DNA from: a virus
Direction: 5' to 3' (one strand)
IMG/VR virus record: IMGVR_UViG_3300010354_000234
Coordinates: 1-37,368 of that record
DNA length: 37,368 bases
In this document: positions 20,243 to 29,555 of the stretch, piece after piece
How positions within the stretch are numbered: the first letter of the stretch is position 1
How the letters are laid out: each line of letters opens with the position of its first letter
The notes under the pieces: generated by a model
The model's database searches: none
Told to the model about the DNA's origin: nothing
Seen by the model: the letters and a program-made list of their open reading frames with translations, nothing else
Translations under genes and position numbers: made by a program

Positions 20243-20530
20243 TCAGCCTCCCAGAAGTCGCATCAAGTCGGGCAGCACGCCGGCGAGGATCGTCGCCATG
20301 CCGATGGTGCGGCGTTGCTTCGCTGCGTCTGCGATGTCGGCCTCGAGCTTCGTGCGCAAGTCGTCGACGCGCTTCGCTGCTTTGCTGGCCTCTTCGGCTG
20401 CTAGCTTGGCACCCTCGACAGCTCGCAAGAGCAGTTCGCGATCGTCCTCTGGATGCGACTCGGCGACGTGCTCCGCGGAGCCATTCGAGACCGGCATGAT
20501 CGGCATGTATTGCATCCTATCAGGATCCAT
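20243..20530 (-). CDS. small coiled-coil protein with hydrophobic C terminus
   Basis: The 95-residue protein from ATG 20530 (MDPDRMQYMPIMPV) avoids overlap with the fibre gene; a TTG at 20551 or an ATG at 20515 is also possible. The centre is a long charged helix (RELLLRAVEGAKLAAEEASK, KRVDDLRTKLEADIADAA) and the end is a hydrophobic helix (TIGMATILAGVLPDLMRLL). With the adjacent membrane protein it forms a candidate lysis pair, but this is a guess. Confidence 0.55.
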   Translation of the reverse strand: MDPDRMQYMPIMPVSNGSAEHVAESHPEDDRELLLRAVEGAKLAAEEASKAAKRVDDLRTKLEADIADAAKQRRTIGMATILAGVLPDLMRLLGG

Positions 20531-20534
20531 CCAT

Positions 20535-21623
20535 TCAGGGATTGATGCCAAAGCAGTTGTTGGCTCGCTCGATTGCGTAGGATGCGCTTCGTGCGATATT
20601 GCTAACGCGAACCTGCGAAATATAGCCTTCGAATGGTCCAGGCGGCCAGCATCCGATTTGGAACCACTGCAGCGCAGGCATCGCCCCGGTAGCCGCAGCC
20701 TGGTTGGTCAACAGACCATTCCGGTATTGTCGGATCTGACCAGCCGTAACGTCGTAGACGACCATCAAATGCTCAGGCTTGCCGTACACGATCGTTTGGA
20801 ATGGCGCGGACGTGTCAAATCCAACGTTGGATCCTGACGCGAGTTGCCGTCCACAATTCCACTTCGGCGTCGCCGAACCGCTCGTGATCCCTTGGTAAAT
20901 CCCGTCAGTGTAAACGCCGTTCGACTTGTGGAGAAAAGTCAACCCTGCCGACGAGAACGTCTGCGCCTTATCGGAAACAACGAAGCACTCGATCGAATAA
21001 CCGTTTGACGGTTGAACATCGACGGCCCCCTCGAACCTCGTCAAGCCACCAGGCAGGCCGCCCATATTGTAGCCAAACAGGCTCGCGCCAACGATTCTGC
21101 GTTGACTCAGTTTGAAATCAGACCCGACACGAGAGAGATTCCCACCAGACGCAACGCCAGTATTGACCAGCGTTACAGCGCCATCGCTCTCTTGCATGTC
21201 GTAGACGTATAGATGGTTCGCGTCGCTCGCAGACGTGACCCATCCGCCATTTGGAATCCTGGCGAACGTGAGCAGCGTCGCACCGAGCGCGATCGGGCCA
21301 CTCGTCGGGCTCGTCATCATCCAAACTTGGCCGGCTGCGGTCCCGTCCGTAATCGCGAACCGCGAACCATATTGGACATCGCTCGCTGAATCGAAGTCGA
21401 TGCCTCGAGACCATGCGCCGCTCGAGACCGTGTAGGGCCCATTTTGCGCGGCGTTGGTTTGCCCCGTGACGAGCACTCGATCGCCTACCGCAAGCGCAAC
21501 CCCGCCGATCGTCTGCAGGCCTGAGAGCGTGACGTTCGAGGTCGCGACCGTGCGACAGGCGAGCTTCCAGGCGCTTTTGCCGTAGGCCGCTTGTGCGAGT
21601 AGTTCCGAGAGCGCTGTACCCAC
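20535..21623 (-). CDS. tail fibre with phage repeat and LamG-like lectin domain
   Basis: The 362-residue protein starts at GTG 21623 with GAGG six bases upstream. Residues about 20-110 (VALAVGDRVLVTGQTNAAQNG to GQVWMMTS) match a domain common in phage tail fibres. Residues about 160-350 look like a concanavalin A/LamG sandwich ending in FEGYISQVRVSNIARS. It likely binds host surface glycans as a receptor-binding fibre. No collar or chaperone domain is seen. Confidence 0.75.
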   Translation of the reverse strand: MGTALSELLAQAAYGKSAWKLACRTVATSNVTLSGLQTIGGVALAVGDRVLVTGQTNAAQNGPYTVSSGAWSRGIDFDSASDVQYGSRFAITDGTAAGQVWMMTSPTSGPIALGATLLTFARIPNGGWVTSASDANHLYVYDMQESDGAVTLVNTGVASGGNLSRVGSDFKLSQRRIVGASLFGYNMGGLPGGLTRFEGAVDVQPSNGYSIECFVVSDKAQTFSSAGLTFLHKSNGVYTDGIYQGITSGSATPKWNCGRQLASGSNVGFDTSAPFQTIVYGKPEHLMVVYDVTAGQIRQYRNGLLTNQAAATGAMPALQWFQIGCWPPGPFEGYISQVRVSNIARSASYAIERANNCFGINP

Positions 21624-21631
21624 TTAGGACC

Positions 21632-22327
21632 TCACAGCATGGTCGAGAAGAACGAGACGTTTCCGCCCCAAGCGGAAACCCTCCACGTGTTATTCGATGG
21701 CCCGAACACGAAGTCGATCCAACCCTTGTGGTCCCCAAGGTCAATAGTGCCGATTAGACCAGCAACCGGATCGTTGATGTTGACCCCGAAGGCGCTGCTA
21801 TTGACCTTGACGACGCGCTTGCGTGCGTACCCTGCAGCGAACGAAATCGAAGCAGGATCGGGCAACGTGTAGGTCCGCGCAGCCGTCAACGTCGGCACGC
21901 GCGACTCGAATGCCCACCCGAGCGTTCCGTTCGCGTCGGAAAGAATCTCAAAGTCTGCGCCGAATGCGCCGTGAATCGTCGTCTTTGATCCTGTGCTTGT
22001 AATGAGCGACGAGCTGCCCGAAAACAAGACTTGCGCGCCGCTCTGCACGGTCAGCGCGGCCGAATAGACGTCGACACCAGAGTAAAAACGGAATGGTACC
22101 GTCACGTCTACGCGAGATCCGGACACGCCCGAGAGCGTATAGGGGACAGCAACAGGCAGCGTAGCCGGGATCGAGTTTTCCGCGCGCGTTTTGAGGTAGC
22201 CAAGATGATCGCCGATCGAATCGACGACCACGTCCATGGTCGCCTCGCTCGCTGGATCTCCGTCCTGGATCGTAGTCAGCGAACCCGTCCAGGTTGCTGC
22301 GGTGTCGATGGTCAGCGGCTTCGTCAT
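21632..22327 (-). CDS. tail fibre/adaptor protein, paralogue of the next gene
   Basis: The 231-residue protein starts at ATG 22327. Its first 50 residues (MTKPLTIDTAATWTG, GDPASEATMDVVVDSIGDH, LGYLKTRAEN) and its C terminus (WRVSAWGGNVSF) match the neighbour at 22335-23024, while the middle differs. It is beta-rich and lacks catalytic motifs. Position between baseplate and fibre genes suggests an adaptor or fibre. Confidence 0.7.
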   Translation of the reverse strand: MTKPLTIDTAATWTGSLTTIQDGDPASEATMDVVVDSIGDHLGYLKTRAENSIPATLPVAVPYTLSGVSGSRVDVTVPFRFYSGVDVYSAALTVQSGAQVLFSGSSSLITSTGSKTTIHGAFGADFEILSDANGTLGWAFESRVPTLTAARTYTLPDPASISFAAGYARKRVVKVNSSAFGVNINDPVAGLIGTIDLGDHKGWIDFVFGPSNNTWRVSAWGGNVSFFSTML

Positions 22328-22334
22328 GTGGTCC

Positions 22335-23024
22335 TCACACTCGCGAGCTAAACGACGACGTGTCCCCACCCCAGGAGGACACCCTCCACTCACCGGTCGC
22401 GCTCGTGACGAACTCGGCCCAACCGCGCCGGTCAACTCCTGAGCCGAGCGTGATCATGTTCGCGCCGGTTGGGTCGATGATGTTGGCTTGATGATTTGTA
22501 GAGATGTCCAGCTTGCTCACGCGCAGTCGGTATCGCGGCCCAGCTCCGAACGGCAGCGAAGCCACGTTCGGGAGCGTATAGATTCGGGCAGCGGTGAGAG
22601 CCGGGACGCGATGCTCGAAAAAACCCATCGTGATCGATGCGTTGGCATCGGGCAGAACCTGATACTCGGATGCAATAGCCCCAGTGACGTTGAGCAGCCC
22701 ATCGACAGCCAAGAACGCGCCCGAAGCGACGGACAGGCCCGAACCGCCGTTTACGACCATCCCCAGCGCGCTATTCAGCGCAACCAAGGCATTGAGATTC
22801 AGCGCCCTCGAGAAGTCGATCGAGCCTGCGCCGGTGAGCGTTTGCACGCTACCAGACACGAGCCGGAGCGAATCTTCGGCCCTTGTTTTGAGGTAGCCAA
22901 GACGGTCCGCGATCGAATCCATGACGGTGTCGATCGTCGCCTCGCTCGCCGGGTCGCCGTTCGTGATCGTGGTGACCGTGCCGGCCCAAGGCGCAGCGGT
23001 GTCGATTGTCAGGAGTTTCGTCAT
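22335..23024 (-). CDS. tail fibre/adaptor protein, tandem paralogue
   Basis: The 229-residue protein begins at ATG 23024 (MTKLLTIDTAAPWAG), with ATGA overlap to the baseplate gene. GDPASEATIDTVMDSIADR, LGYLKTRAEDS and a terminal WRVSSWGGDTSSFS are shared with the paralogue. The middle has its own beta-rich sequence. Shared ends and unlike middles suggest duplication followed by diversification of the exposed part. Confidence 0.7.
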   Translation of the reverse strand: MTKLLTIDTAAPWAGTVTTITNGDPASEATIDTVMDSIADRLGYLKTRAEDSLRLVSGSVQTLTGAGSIDFSRALNLNALVALNSALGMVVNGGSGLSVASGAFLAVDGLLNVTGAIASEYQVLPDANASITMGFFEHRVPALTAARIYTLPNVASLPFGAGPRYRLRVSKLDISTNHQANIIDPTGANMITLGSGVDRRGWAEFVTSATGEWRVSSWGGDTSSFSSRV

Positions 23025-23782
23025 GTCGACCTCTCTACGAAACGTTCGCCGAACGTGCGCCCACCATTGAACTGCGGCAGCGACGCAGAGTACCACGTTC
23101 GCACCAATAGCGGGAACCGGTAGACGTTCGCCGTGACCGTGTGATTGGCTTTTAGCGCTGCCGGCGTCGTAGCGTCCGTGACGATCCAAGCCTCAACCGG
23201 CAACATATGCGCGGGTCGGTATTGCTGGATCGTGTGTCTGAGTAGCGCCAGCTCGCTCTGCGTTATGTCGAGCCCGAACGTCGTATCAGGCCCGAACGTG
23301 AGCGACGGGCCGAAGTAAACCGGAGCCCACGGATGCGGCTCCGCGAACACGACCCAGAAGCGCGACCAGTTGTCGGCATTGGCGTCCTCGAGGTTGCTCG
23401 GCTGATAGCCGGTCAACCAACCATCGTTCGCCACGTCGTAGATCGTGCAAGGCGTACCCATGGCGGCATCGACGAAGGCTTTCAGCCCCGCCGTTGGTCC
23501 GAGCCCTGAAAACGCGTCCCAGGCCTCTTGCAGACGCAGCCGCAGCGCCTCGAGGGTTTCGCCCGCGATGCTCGGGACCCATCGATCCGTCTGATAGAGC
23601 GGCAGCGCATCCTGCGGAGCCAACCCGACGAAATGCGCTTTGCTCGCCTCACCGATGCCGCCAGTGGTCCCGAGCGCGGCAGCGTCGAGGATTCCGCCAA
23701 CCGCTACGCGGTAGCGCTCGCCCCACTCACCGAGGAGCCAAGGCGGCAGATTTTCACCGATCCAGGATTCGTATTCGGCCAT
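23021..23782 (-). CDS. baseplate-to-fibre protein (tail protein I-like)
   Basis: The 253-residue protein is read from ATG 23782 (MAEYESWIGENLPPWLLGEWG); a TTG at 23788 is an alternative. It contains ETLEALRLRLQEAWDAFSGL and NWSRFWVVFAEPHPW, reminiscent of phage proteins that follow baseplate J genes and attach fibres. Order (J-like, then this, then fibres) matches Mu gp47-gp48. Assignment is by position and general features. Confidence 0.65.
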   Translation of the reverse strand: MAEYESWIGENLPPWLLGEWGERYRVAVGGILDAAALGTTGGIGEASKAHFVGLAPQDALPLYQTDRWVPSIAGETLEALRLRLQEAWDAFSGLGPTAGLKAFVDAAMGTPCTIYDVANDGWLTGYQPSNLEDANADNWSRFWVVFAEPHPWAPVYFGPSLTFGPDTTFGLDITQSELALLRHTIQQYRPAHMLPVEAWIVTDATTPAALKANHTVTANVYRFPLLVRTWYSASLPQFNGGRTFGERFVERST

Positions 23783-23784
23783 GG

Positions 23785-24870
23785 TCAAACCGTCACGAAC
23801 GCAAGAGCAGACGCGTCGATCTGCGGGATCTGTCCAACGCCTAGGATCGTGTCTGTGAGCCCGAGCGGAACGAAATTGAACACGCCTGGAGCGCTCATCA
23901 CCTGCTCGATGATCTCGGCCGCGTAGATGCGTCCTCCGATCGGCGTTTCGAGCGACAGCGCGGCGAGATTGCTAGCTATCTTGGTTTGCGCCGCTGCTAA
24001 CTGTTCGGCCTGCAGATAGACCGTGCCGGCTACTGGCACAGACACCGTCGTTGCAGCCGCTACGTTGATGAGCGTTCCCAGCGGCTTACGCGCGTCGATA
24101 TACGCCTGCGTCGCGGCCACTGCGCCAGCGTTGTCGACGTAGACACGCGCCGAGCCAGGCCCTAGCGGATTCGCGTCGTCCACGGCCGCGCGCGTAACGT
24201 TGGTTTGCAATAGGGCCCAGTACACGTACGCCGAGACCGGCGAACCGGTCGACAGCGTCGCCCACTTGGCCCGGCATCGTTCGCGAAGCGCGGTGTCTGT
24301 CTCTTCGGGTGCGCCCGAGACCGAGAGCCACGTCCCAGTGACCCCGACGGCCGGATTGCTCACCGATACGCCGGAGAGACTAGTCACCAGCTCCGTGATC
24401 GCCCCGTTCGCGACATTGTAGTCACTGCCCACGGATTCGGCGCGAAACGTTAGATCGAGAACGCCATTGAGCGGCAGCGTTCCGCCGGTCGTGTTGCGGT
24501 AGCGGAGGCCGCTCGACGTCGCGACGTAGAGCTGGCCCACCGCGATCGTGTGAGGCCCACCACCGGCATCGGTGAGCCGCACCGTGCCCGTGGCAAACAC
24601 GCCGGGCTGCCTCGTCTCGTCGTATTGCGAGGCCGCTAGCAGGTCGAGCCATCCGCCTTCGGCCGTCGACAGCGTCGAGCCCTTGGCGACCGATTGGATG
24701 GTGCTCCATGCGTCTTGCATGACGTTGGCGAACGCTTGGAGCAGCGTGCGCGGAACGCTGCCTGCTTGCCACGCTGAGACCGGGAATCCCTGCAGCTCGA
24801 GAACATTCAGCTCTTCCTGCAGGATCTCATCCTCGGTGACCGGTTCGATCAAATCGGCAAAGTCAACCAT
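23785..24870 (-). CDS. baseplate J-like wedge protein (Mu gp47-like)
   Basis: The 361-residue protein (MVDFADLIEPVTEDEIL) contains typical J-family landmarks: an N-terminal helix pair, GSTLSTAEGGWLDLLAAS, a beta domain with GLRYRNTTGGTLPLNG, the APEETDTALRERCRAKW segment and a C-terminal ferredoxin-like part (GRIYAAEIIEQVMSAPGV). It forms the baseplate wedge of contractile tails. It overlaps the gp25-like gene by eight bases. Confidence 0.85.
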   Translation of the reverse strand: MVDFADLIEPVTEDEILQEELNVLELQGFPVSAWQAGSVPRTLLQAFANVMQDAWSTIQSVAKGSTLSTAEGGWLDLLAASQYDETRQPGVFATGTVRLTDAGGGPHTIAVGQLYVATSSGLRYRNTTGGTLPLNGVLDLTFRAESVGSDYNVANGAITELVTSLSGVSVSNPAVGVTGTWLSVSGAPEETDTALRERCRAKWATLSTGSPVSAYVYWALLQTNVTRAAVDDANPLGPGSARVYVDNAGAVAATQAYIDARKPLGTLINVAAATTVSVPVAGTVYLQAEQLAAAQTKIASNLAALSLETPIGGRIYAAEIIEQVMSAPGVFNFVPLGLTDTILGVGQIPQIDASALAFVTV

Positions 24871-25273
24871 TGATGAGGACCTCCGCAGTCAACCGGTCAA
24901 CAGATAGCACAAATTGAAGCGTCTCTGCAGAGACCACGATCGCGACGCGCAAAGTCAGCCGCGAATCGGCCGGCGTTGGGAGTTGCGCCTGGACGACTCG
25001 AGCCGAGTCGACGCGCTCGTCCTTGCGGCATTCGGCCTCGACACCGGCGATAATCCGCGCGCGGGTCACGTTCGTGATTCGAGCACCCAAGAACTCGCGC
25101 AGATCGAACCCATACTCAGGATCGCCGATGAGCGATCCGCGCGGCGTAATCAGCCGACGCGCGCACGCTTCGGCCACGAGGATCGTGGTATCGATCGTCG
25201 CGAAACGCGGGTCCAGGTCCGCTTTACCGCCGACGAACGTACTGCAGTCGATACCGTATTCGCCGGCCATCAT
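24863..25273 (-). CDS. gp25-like baseplate wedge protein (Mu gp46-like)
   Basis: The 136-residue protein (MMAGEYGIDC) starts in an ATGATG overlap with the spike gene. It shows LITPRGSLIGDPEYGFDLRE and VEAECRKDERVDSARVV, a pattern of gp25/W-like wedge proteins, which carry the EPR-like contact to the sheath. Length fits the family. It lies next to the J-like gene as in Mu-like phages. Confidence 0.8.
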   Translation of the reverse strand: MMAGEYGIDCSTFVGGKADLDPRFATIDTTILVAEACARRLITPRGSLIGDPEYGFDLREFLGARITNVTRARIIAGVEAECRKDERVDSARVVQAQLPTPADSRLTLRVAIVVSAETLQFVLSVDRLTAEVLING

Positions 25274-26439
25274 GCCCCCTTGATCTTGGTTGTCGCGACA
25301 CCGACCAGCGGGCTAATCGGAGCGCCGGCCAACGCCGGGATCGTCGGATTTTGAGCGACGACGATCGCAGCCCATGCCGCCAGCCCGGCCGACATCGCTT
25401 GCACTTGTGCAGCCCATGCCTCGAGCGGAGCCGCTAGAGCCAGCGAATCGGAGCCGCAGATCCTTGCTTCGCCCGCGTCGACCTCGATCGACACAGCCGA
25501 ACCAGGCGCAAAGCCCACCACGTATGGCTTGCGCGCGTCTCCGTTTTCGTGGACCACGTAGCACTCAGTGCCAGCGCTAACGCGATTCACGGCCACGCCA
25601 GCCACGCCGAATCGCACTGGCACGCGCTGCAAGTCGGGCATATCCGCATCAAACACGCGCACGTCGAGCGTCCCGTCTGCGGCCTGAGACAGCACGCGAC
25701 CGGTCAACGGCCGGAGCAGCGTCACGCTCCCCATTTCGCGCTTGATGAACTTCGCGATCTCGGAGGCAGCGCCATCGCGCCCGCCTTCGTCGTACGACAG
25801 GAGCGCGCGTAGTTTCGCCGCGTCAAACTCATAGGTAGCGCTCGAGATGCGTCGACCTGCGAACGTGACACCGGGCAGGACGTCGAGCCCTTCGAGCGCC
25901 ACCACAAGCTCGTCGCGCGTCGGGTCCTCGGACTCGATCGTCGACTGCGGAGAGACCTCGGGCCACGTCTCTGCGACGAAAACGACGGCACCATCGGAGC
26001 CGATCCGCCACGAGTAGCCCGTTCCGTCCAGTACGGCCCGCACAAGCTCCCCGACCGTCTGCCGTGGCCTTGTCCACCGGTCGACCGAAACGGCCAGCCA
26101 CGAGGCATCGGACGCGCTCGAAATCGATTCACCGCCCACCTCAAGGGCATCGGCGAGTAGCACCCTCCTCGTGGCGCTTCTGTAGGCCTTGGGCTCTAGC
26201 ACCGTCGCGAGACCACCAGCCCCGCCCACGACGCGCACCGTGACGAGGCCGCCTAGGTCCGCCTCGGCCCGCAGCACTGTGCCCGACCACGATTGCCCAC
26301 CCATGTCGAGGCGAACGCGCCCGGTGAGGTCGCGCGCGTCGTCTGCGGTCACGGTTAGGCTCGCCTCCCACGTCCCGACGAGCGGAACGCGGACGCTACC
26401 GCGCGAGACCGGGATCGATTGGATGCGAGCGAACGTCAC
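25270..26439 (-). CDS. baseplate hub and spike protein (Mu gp44/gp45-like fusion)
   Basis: The 389-residue protein begins at GTG 26439 (TFARIQSIPVSRGSV) with a GTGA overlap. The N-terminal about 240 residues look like a hub domain (RPRQTVGELVRAVLDGTGYS). From about residue 262 an OB-like spike segment follows: TGRVLSQAADGTLDVRVF, VPVRFG, CYVVHENGDARKPYVVGF, typical of gpV/gp45 spikes. The tip (about 325-389) is Ala-rich and ends TTKIKGA. Mu has separate hub and spike genes, so this is probably a natural fusion; the domain border is approximate. Confidence 0.72.
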   Translation of the reverse strand: MTFARIQSIPVSRGSVRVPLVGTWEASLTVTADDARDLTGRVRLDMGGQSWSGTVLRAEADLGGLVTVRVVGGAGGLATVLEPKAYRSATRRVLLADALEVGGESISSASDASWLAVSVDRWTRPRQTVGELVRAVLDGTGYSWRIGSDGAVVFVAETWPEVSPQSTIESEDPTRDELVVALEGLDVLPGVTFAGRRISSATYEFDAAKLRALLSYDEGGRDGAASEIAKFIKREMGSVTLLRPLTGRVLSQAADGTLDVRVFDADMPDLQRVPVRFGVAGVAVNRVSAGTECYVVHENGDARKPYVVGFAPGSAVSIEVDAGEARICGSDSLALAAPLEAWAAQVQAMSAGLAAWAAIVVAQNPTIPALAGAPISPLVGVATTKIKGA

Positions 26440-27176
26440 GGGCCAACGCCTCCGCCCGAGCTGGGAGGCAACGGGCATCCCTTGCGCGCCATTTCGGCCG
26501 AGACCTTAGCGAGCCCCGCAGAGTTTCCAGCAATCTGCGCTGCATTGGCTCGCTCGAGACCTTGCGCTGCGGCCAATGCCCCAGGGTCGAACACGGCCAG
26601 AAGTTCGGCCGCCTGTACTTGTTGCCTGTATTGCAGCGCGAGCGCACCTAGACGCTGCAGCTCTTTCGCGAACCACGAATAGGTTTGCTGCATCTGCGCG
26701 CATGTCATCGCGCCGCCGGTGCCCTTGCCGCCAGACGTAGAAACGGTCGTCGGGGCCTTGTATTCGCTTGCCTCGATCGTGAACGTCCAGGTTTGATCGC
26801 CGTTGTCGTCGGGTCCTGATACCGAATCCACCGTGACCTTGGCCACCTTGCGCGCTTGCGTGACAGCGTGCGAAATGTCGAGCGGGTCTTTGCGTTTCTT
26901 CTCGTCCTCAGGCTCGACGATCGGAAGGCACTCAGATACAAGCACGTCGTATTGATCCGCAGCGTTCCAGAAACGCAGCTCGATCTTTACCTTAGCGGGA
27001 TCGGTGCCGGTGTACGTTCGATCGGCGTTGTTCGAGCCCTTGGCCTTTTTTTCGTCCCACTTGTTAGCGCGAGTGACCGTGACCTTGGCAATGCCCGGCC
27101 ATTCCTTGCCGCCGAGATACAGCGTATCCCAAACGTCGGAGAACTCGGCCCACGGTCCAGGTAGGATCTCGGTCAT
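26436..27176 (-). CDS. tail/baseplate protein downstream of tape measure (gp43-position)
   Basis: The 246-residue protein (MTEILPGPWAEFSDVW) has a beta-rich N-terminal half (LGGKEWPGIAKVTVTRANKW, KVKIELRFWNAADQYDVL) and a long Ala/Gln-rich helical C-terminal half. It occupies the position of Mu gp43 between tape measure and hub. A first-half resemblance to tail tube initiator or LysM-like hub proteins is possible. The exact family is not certain. Confidence 0.6.
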   Translation of the reverse strand: MTEILPGPWAEFSDVWDTLYLGGKEWPGIAKVTVTRANKWDEKKAKGSNNADRTYTGTDPAKVKIELRFWNAADQYDVLVSECLPIVEPEDEKKRKDPLDISHAVTQARKVAKVTVDSVSGPDDNGDQTWTFTIEASEYKAPTTVSTSGGKGTGGAMTCAQMQQTYSWFAKELQRLGALALQYRQQVQAAELLAVFDPGALAAAQGLERANAAQIAGNSAGLAKVSAEMARKGCPLPPSSGGGVGP

Positions 27177-29386
27177 GCGAAGCTATTGTTAAGGGATTTG
27201 AGGGTGTCGGAGATTGCTCCGACGATGCCACCGGTGTTCGAGGCTCCACCGGAGATGTTGACGTTGACAGTCGGAGCAAATTGCTTGTTCGTCGTTGTGC
27301 TGCGTACCTCGCGACCGGCCATAGCTCCCATCATCATCGCATCACCAGCCGGCGAAGCGCCAAAGCTACCGCCAAGGCTTAGATCGACGTCTCCGATGTT
27401 TTCCACCGCAGCCTTGACCGCTTCCGTAACGACAGCCGAGACAGCGCTCGCGATGGCACCGCCACCGCCGGCGATTGCGGCGATGATGCCTTGCACGAGG
27501 CTTGTGCCCATCTTGCGGCCGCCTTCCTCGAATGTGCTCCCAAGGTTTAGGACCTTATCGATCACGGCTCCGACGCTAGCGCTAACGTTGTTGATTGCGT
27601 CAACCGTCGTTTGGACTGCAGCGGAGATCCCAGTCCATACCGTAATCGCTACTGCCTGGATCTTGTCTAGCGCTGTAATCGTGAAGGCAATCGCGGAGCC
27701 TACTGCACCGATGGCGAACGCAACGGCCTGGATCTTTTGGGCCATGCTATCGGCCGGAATGGCGAGCAAGGCATCCGTGATCTTGTTGATCGATTCAAAG
27801 ATTGCGTCGAGGATCGGCTGCGCCTTCCCGCTCGCGAGACCATCGGAGATCTTGTTTACGAGCTTCGCGACCTTTTCGAAGGCCGGGCTATCCATCATCA
27901 ACAGCTTCTCGAACTGGACTTTGAGCCGACCGATAGCGCCGCCTAGCGTTTTTTCAGCCATTTCGGCTGCTACTGCTCCGGCCTCTTTGCCGGTCGTCTC
28001 ACGCAAGGCCGCCTTGATGGCCTCGATCGCGTCCTGCGATGAGATCTTGCCTGCCGCCTGCATCTTCAAGATTTCATCGCGAGTCTTGCCCAAGCGCTTC
28101 TCGAGCTGTGCGTAAACCTTGTCGCTTGCGAGACCGGCTTCGTTTAGCTGCATAAGCTCGTCGCCCTGCAGCTTGCCCGTGGCCTTGATCTGCATAAGCG
28201 CGCGAGCAATGCCGTCGATGTTTGCCGCAGGGTTTAGCGCTTTGAGGTCTGCGAATCGCTTGGTCAGCTCCTCGACCTCTCCGATTCCCATACCCTGAGC
28301 AAGCAACGCGTTCATGCTGCCTGCAATCTCTTGGATCGAGATGCCCGTTGATTCAGCGATCTTTTGCGCTCGTCCCCACGCATCATCGGCCGCAGCCGAA
28401 GATCCAAGTATTTGCCGAAACGCAAACTGTGTTGCCTGCTTGAACGACTGCAGCTCGATCACGCGTTGACCGAGCGCAACGACAGCATTGGCAAGAGCGG
28501 CAATCGCGTCGGCCGCAAGCATTGCGCCTGTCGTCACCGCCCCGAGCATGCCAGCGCCTAACATCCCATCGCCTGCGCCTGCCCGTTTTGTAGTCTTGCG
28601 CGCTTGGGCTCTTTGCAATCGTTGCTCTAGCTTTTCGCGTCGCTTGGTGAGCTGTTCTCGCTTGCGCGCAATCTGCTTTTCGGAGCGCTCGGCCTCGGCC
28701 GTCGTGAGCTTGGCGATTCGATCTTGCGACTTCTGCGCCTGCTTCGCCGAACGCTCCGCGAATCGCTCCGCGCGCTGCGCCTCTTGCTTTTCGAGCCTTG
28801 CTCTAGTTCGCGCGGCCGCCTTGCTTTGCTTCTCTTCGTACTTCGAAGCCTCGTCCGTAAAACGGCGATATTCCGACTCGGCTCGCTCTTTCGTTTTCTG
28901 CCGTAGTTCGCCGACGATTTGCTCCTGTGCGGCAATCTTCTCTTTCAGCTTGACGCCGCGCTTGCCGTCCTTTTTGACCATTGAGTCATAGCGCGCGCGC
29001 ATTTCTGCGAGATTGGTCTCTCCACGAGAGATTTGCCCCGCAGCTTGGTTATTCACTCGCGCACGAGCCTTGACGGCCTTGCTCTCGAGTCGTTCCCGCA
29101 CCGTAGCGGAACGCTCGGCCGCCTTCTCTTCGACCGATCCGATTTGTTCGGCGATTCGCTTGCTCGACTTTTGAGCACGATCCGACTCGCGCTCGGATCG
29201 TTTCTGCTGCTGCGACTCGAGGCGGTCCTGCAGCTTCTTTACGCTCTCGGCCGGGCCGTCGACCTTGGCCTTATCGAGCGCTTCCAGCTCGCCTTGGACC
29301 TTGTCGAGCGATGCGGCGATCTTCTTCGCCGCGCCGGACATGGCGTCGTTGAGCTTTAGCGTCCAAGTGAGTCCCGCTCTAGCCAT
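27173..29386 (-). CDS. tape measure protein
   Basis: The 737-residue protein starts at ATG 29386 within the frameshift-extension stop. Residues 1-260 are highly charged coiled coil (many R, K, E, Q and A). About 260-300 is hydrophobic (AVTTGAMLAADAIAALANAV). About 310-490 is the tape-measure N-terminal domain (FKQATQFAFRQILGSS, ALNPAANIDGIARALMQIKA, LQGDELMQLNEAGLASDKV). A further hydrophobic stretch lies at about 540-590. It sets tail length and is ejected on infection. It precedes the gp43-like gene by ATGA overlap. Confidence 0.9.
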   Translation of the reverse strand: MARAGLTWTLKLNDAMSGAAKKIAASLDKVQGELEALDKAKVDGPAESVKKLQDRLESQQQKRSERESDRAQKSSKRIAEQIGSVEEKAAERSATVRERLESKAVKARARVNNQAAGQISRGETNLAEMRARYDSMVKKDGKRGVKLKEKIAAQEQIVGELRQKTKERAESEYRRFTDEASKYEEKQSKAAARTRARLEKQEAQRAERFAERSAKQAQKSQDRIAKLTTAEAERSEKQIARKREQLTKRREKLEQRLQRAQARKTTKRAGAGDGMLGAGMLGAVTTGAMLAADAIAALANAVVALGQRVIELQSFKQATQFAFRQILGSSAAADDAWGRAQKIAESTGISIQEIAGSMNALLAQGMGIGEVEELTKRFADLKALNPAANIDGIARALMQIKATGKLQGDELMQLNEAGLASDKVYAQLEKRLGKTRDEILKMQAAGKISSQDAIEAIKAALRETTGKEAGAVAAEMAEKTLGGAIGRLKVQFEKLLMMDSPAFEKVAKLVNKISDGLASGKAQPILDAIFESINKITDALLAIPADSMAQKIQAVAFAIGAVGSAIAFTITALDKIQAVAITVWTGISAAVQTTVDAINNVSASVGAVIDKVLNLGSTFEEGGRKMGTSLVQGIIAAIAGGGGAIASAVSAVVTEAVKAAVENIGDVDLSLGGSFGASPAGDAMMMGAMAGREVRSTTTNKQFAPTVNVNISGGASNTGGIVGAISDTLKSLNNSFA

Positions 29387-29555
29387 TCTTCGCCATTCCT
29401 CGGATGAAGCCTATCATAAGCCGGTCGCGCTCGGCCTCGAGCATTGCGCCAGCGACAGCACGAGGGTTCGGCTCAATCCCTCGCGCTGCCAAGAGCAACC
29501 GAGCGTGCAAATACTCGTTGCCCTTGGCCGCGTCGCGGAGCTTTACGCTTCCCCC
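29379..29555 (-). CDS. -1 frameshift extension of the tail assembly chaperone
   Basis: In the -1 frame relative to the chaperone gene, a 58-codon stretch is open from the GGGGG run (29551-29555) to the TAG at 29379-29381: VKLRDAAKGNEYLHAR, LLLAARGIEPNPRAV, MLEAERDRLMIGFIRGM. It has no good start codon, is protein-like and ends at the tape measure start. Tail assembly chaperones commonly make a second, longer product by -1 slippage just before the first stop. The fusion would be about 245 residues. It was missed as an ORF because it lacks a start codon. Confidence 0.75.
   Translation of the reverse strand, partial: GGSVKLRDAAKGNEYLHARLLLAARGIEPNPRAVAGAMLEAERDRLMIGFIRGMAKNG

Noticed and set aside
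21632-23024. Diversity-generating retroelement target
   Set aside because: The paralogues differ in their middles, but no reverse transcriptase or template repeat is present in the window.
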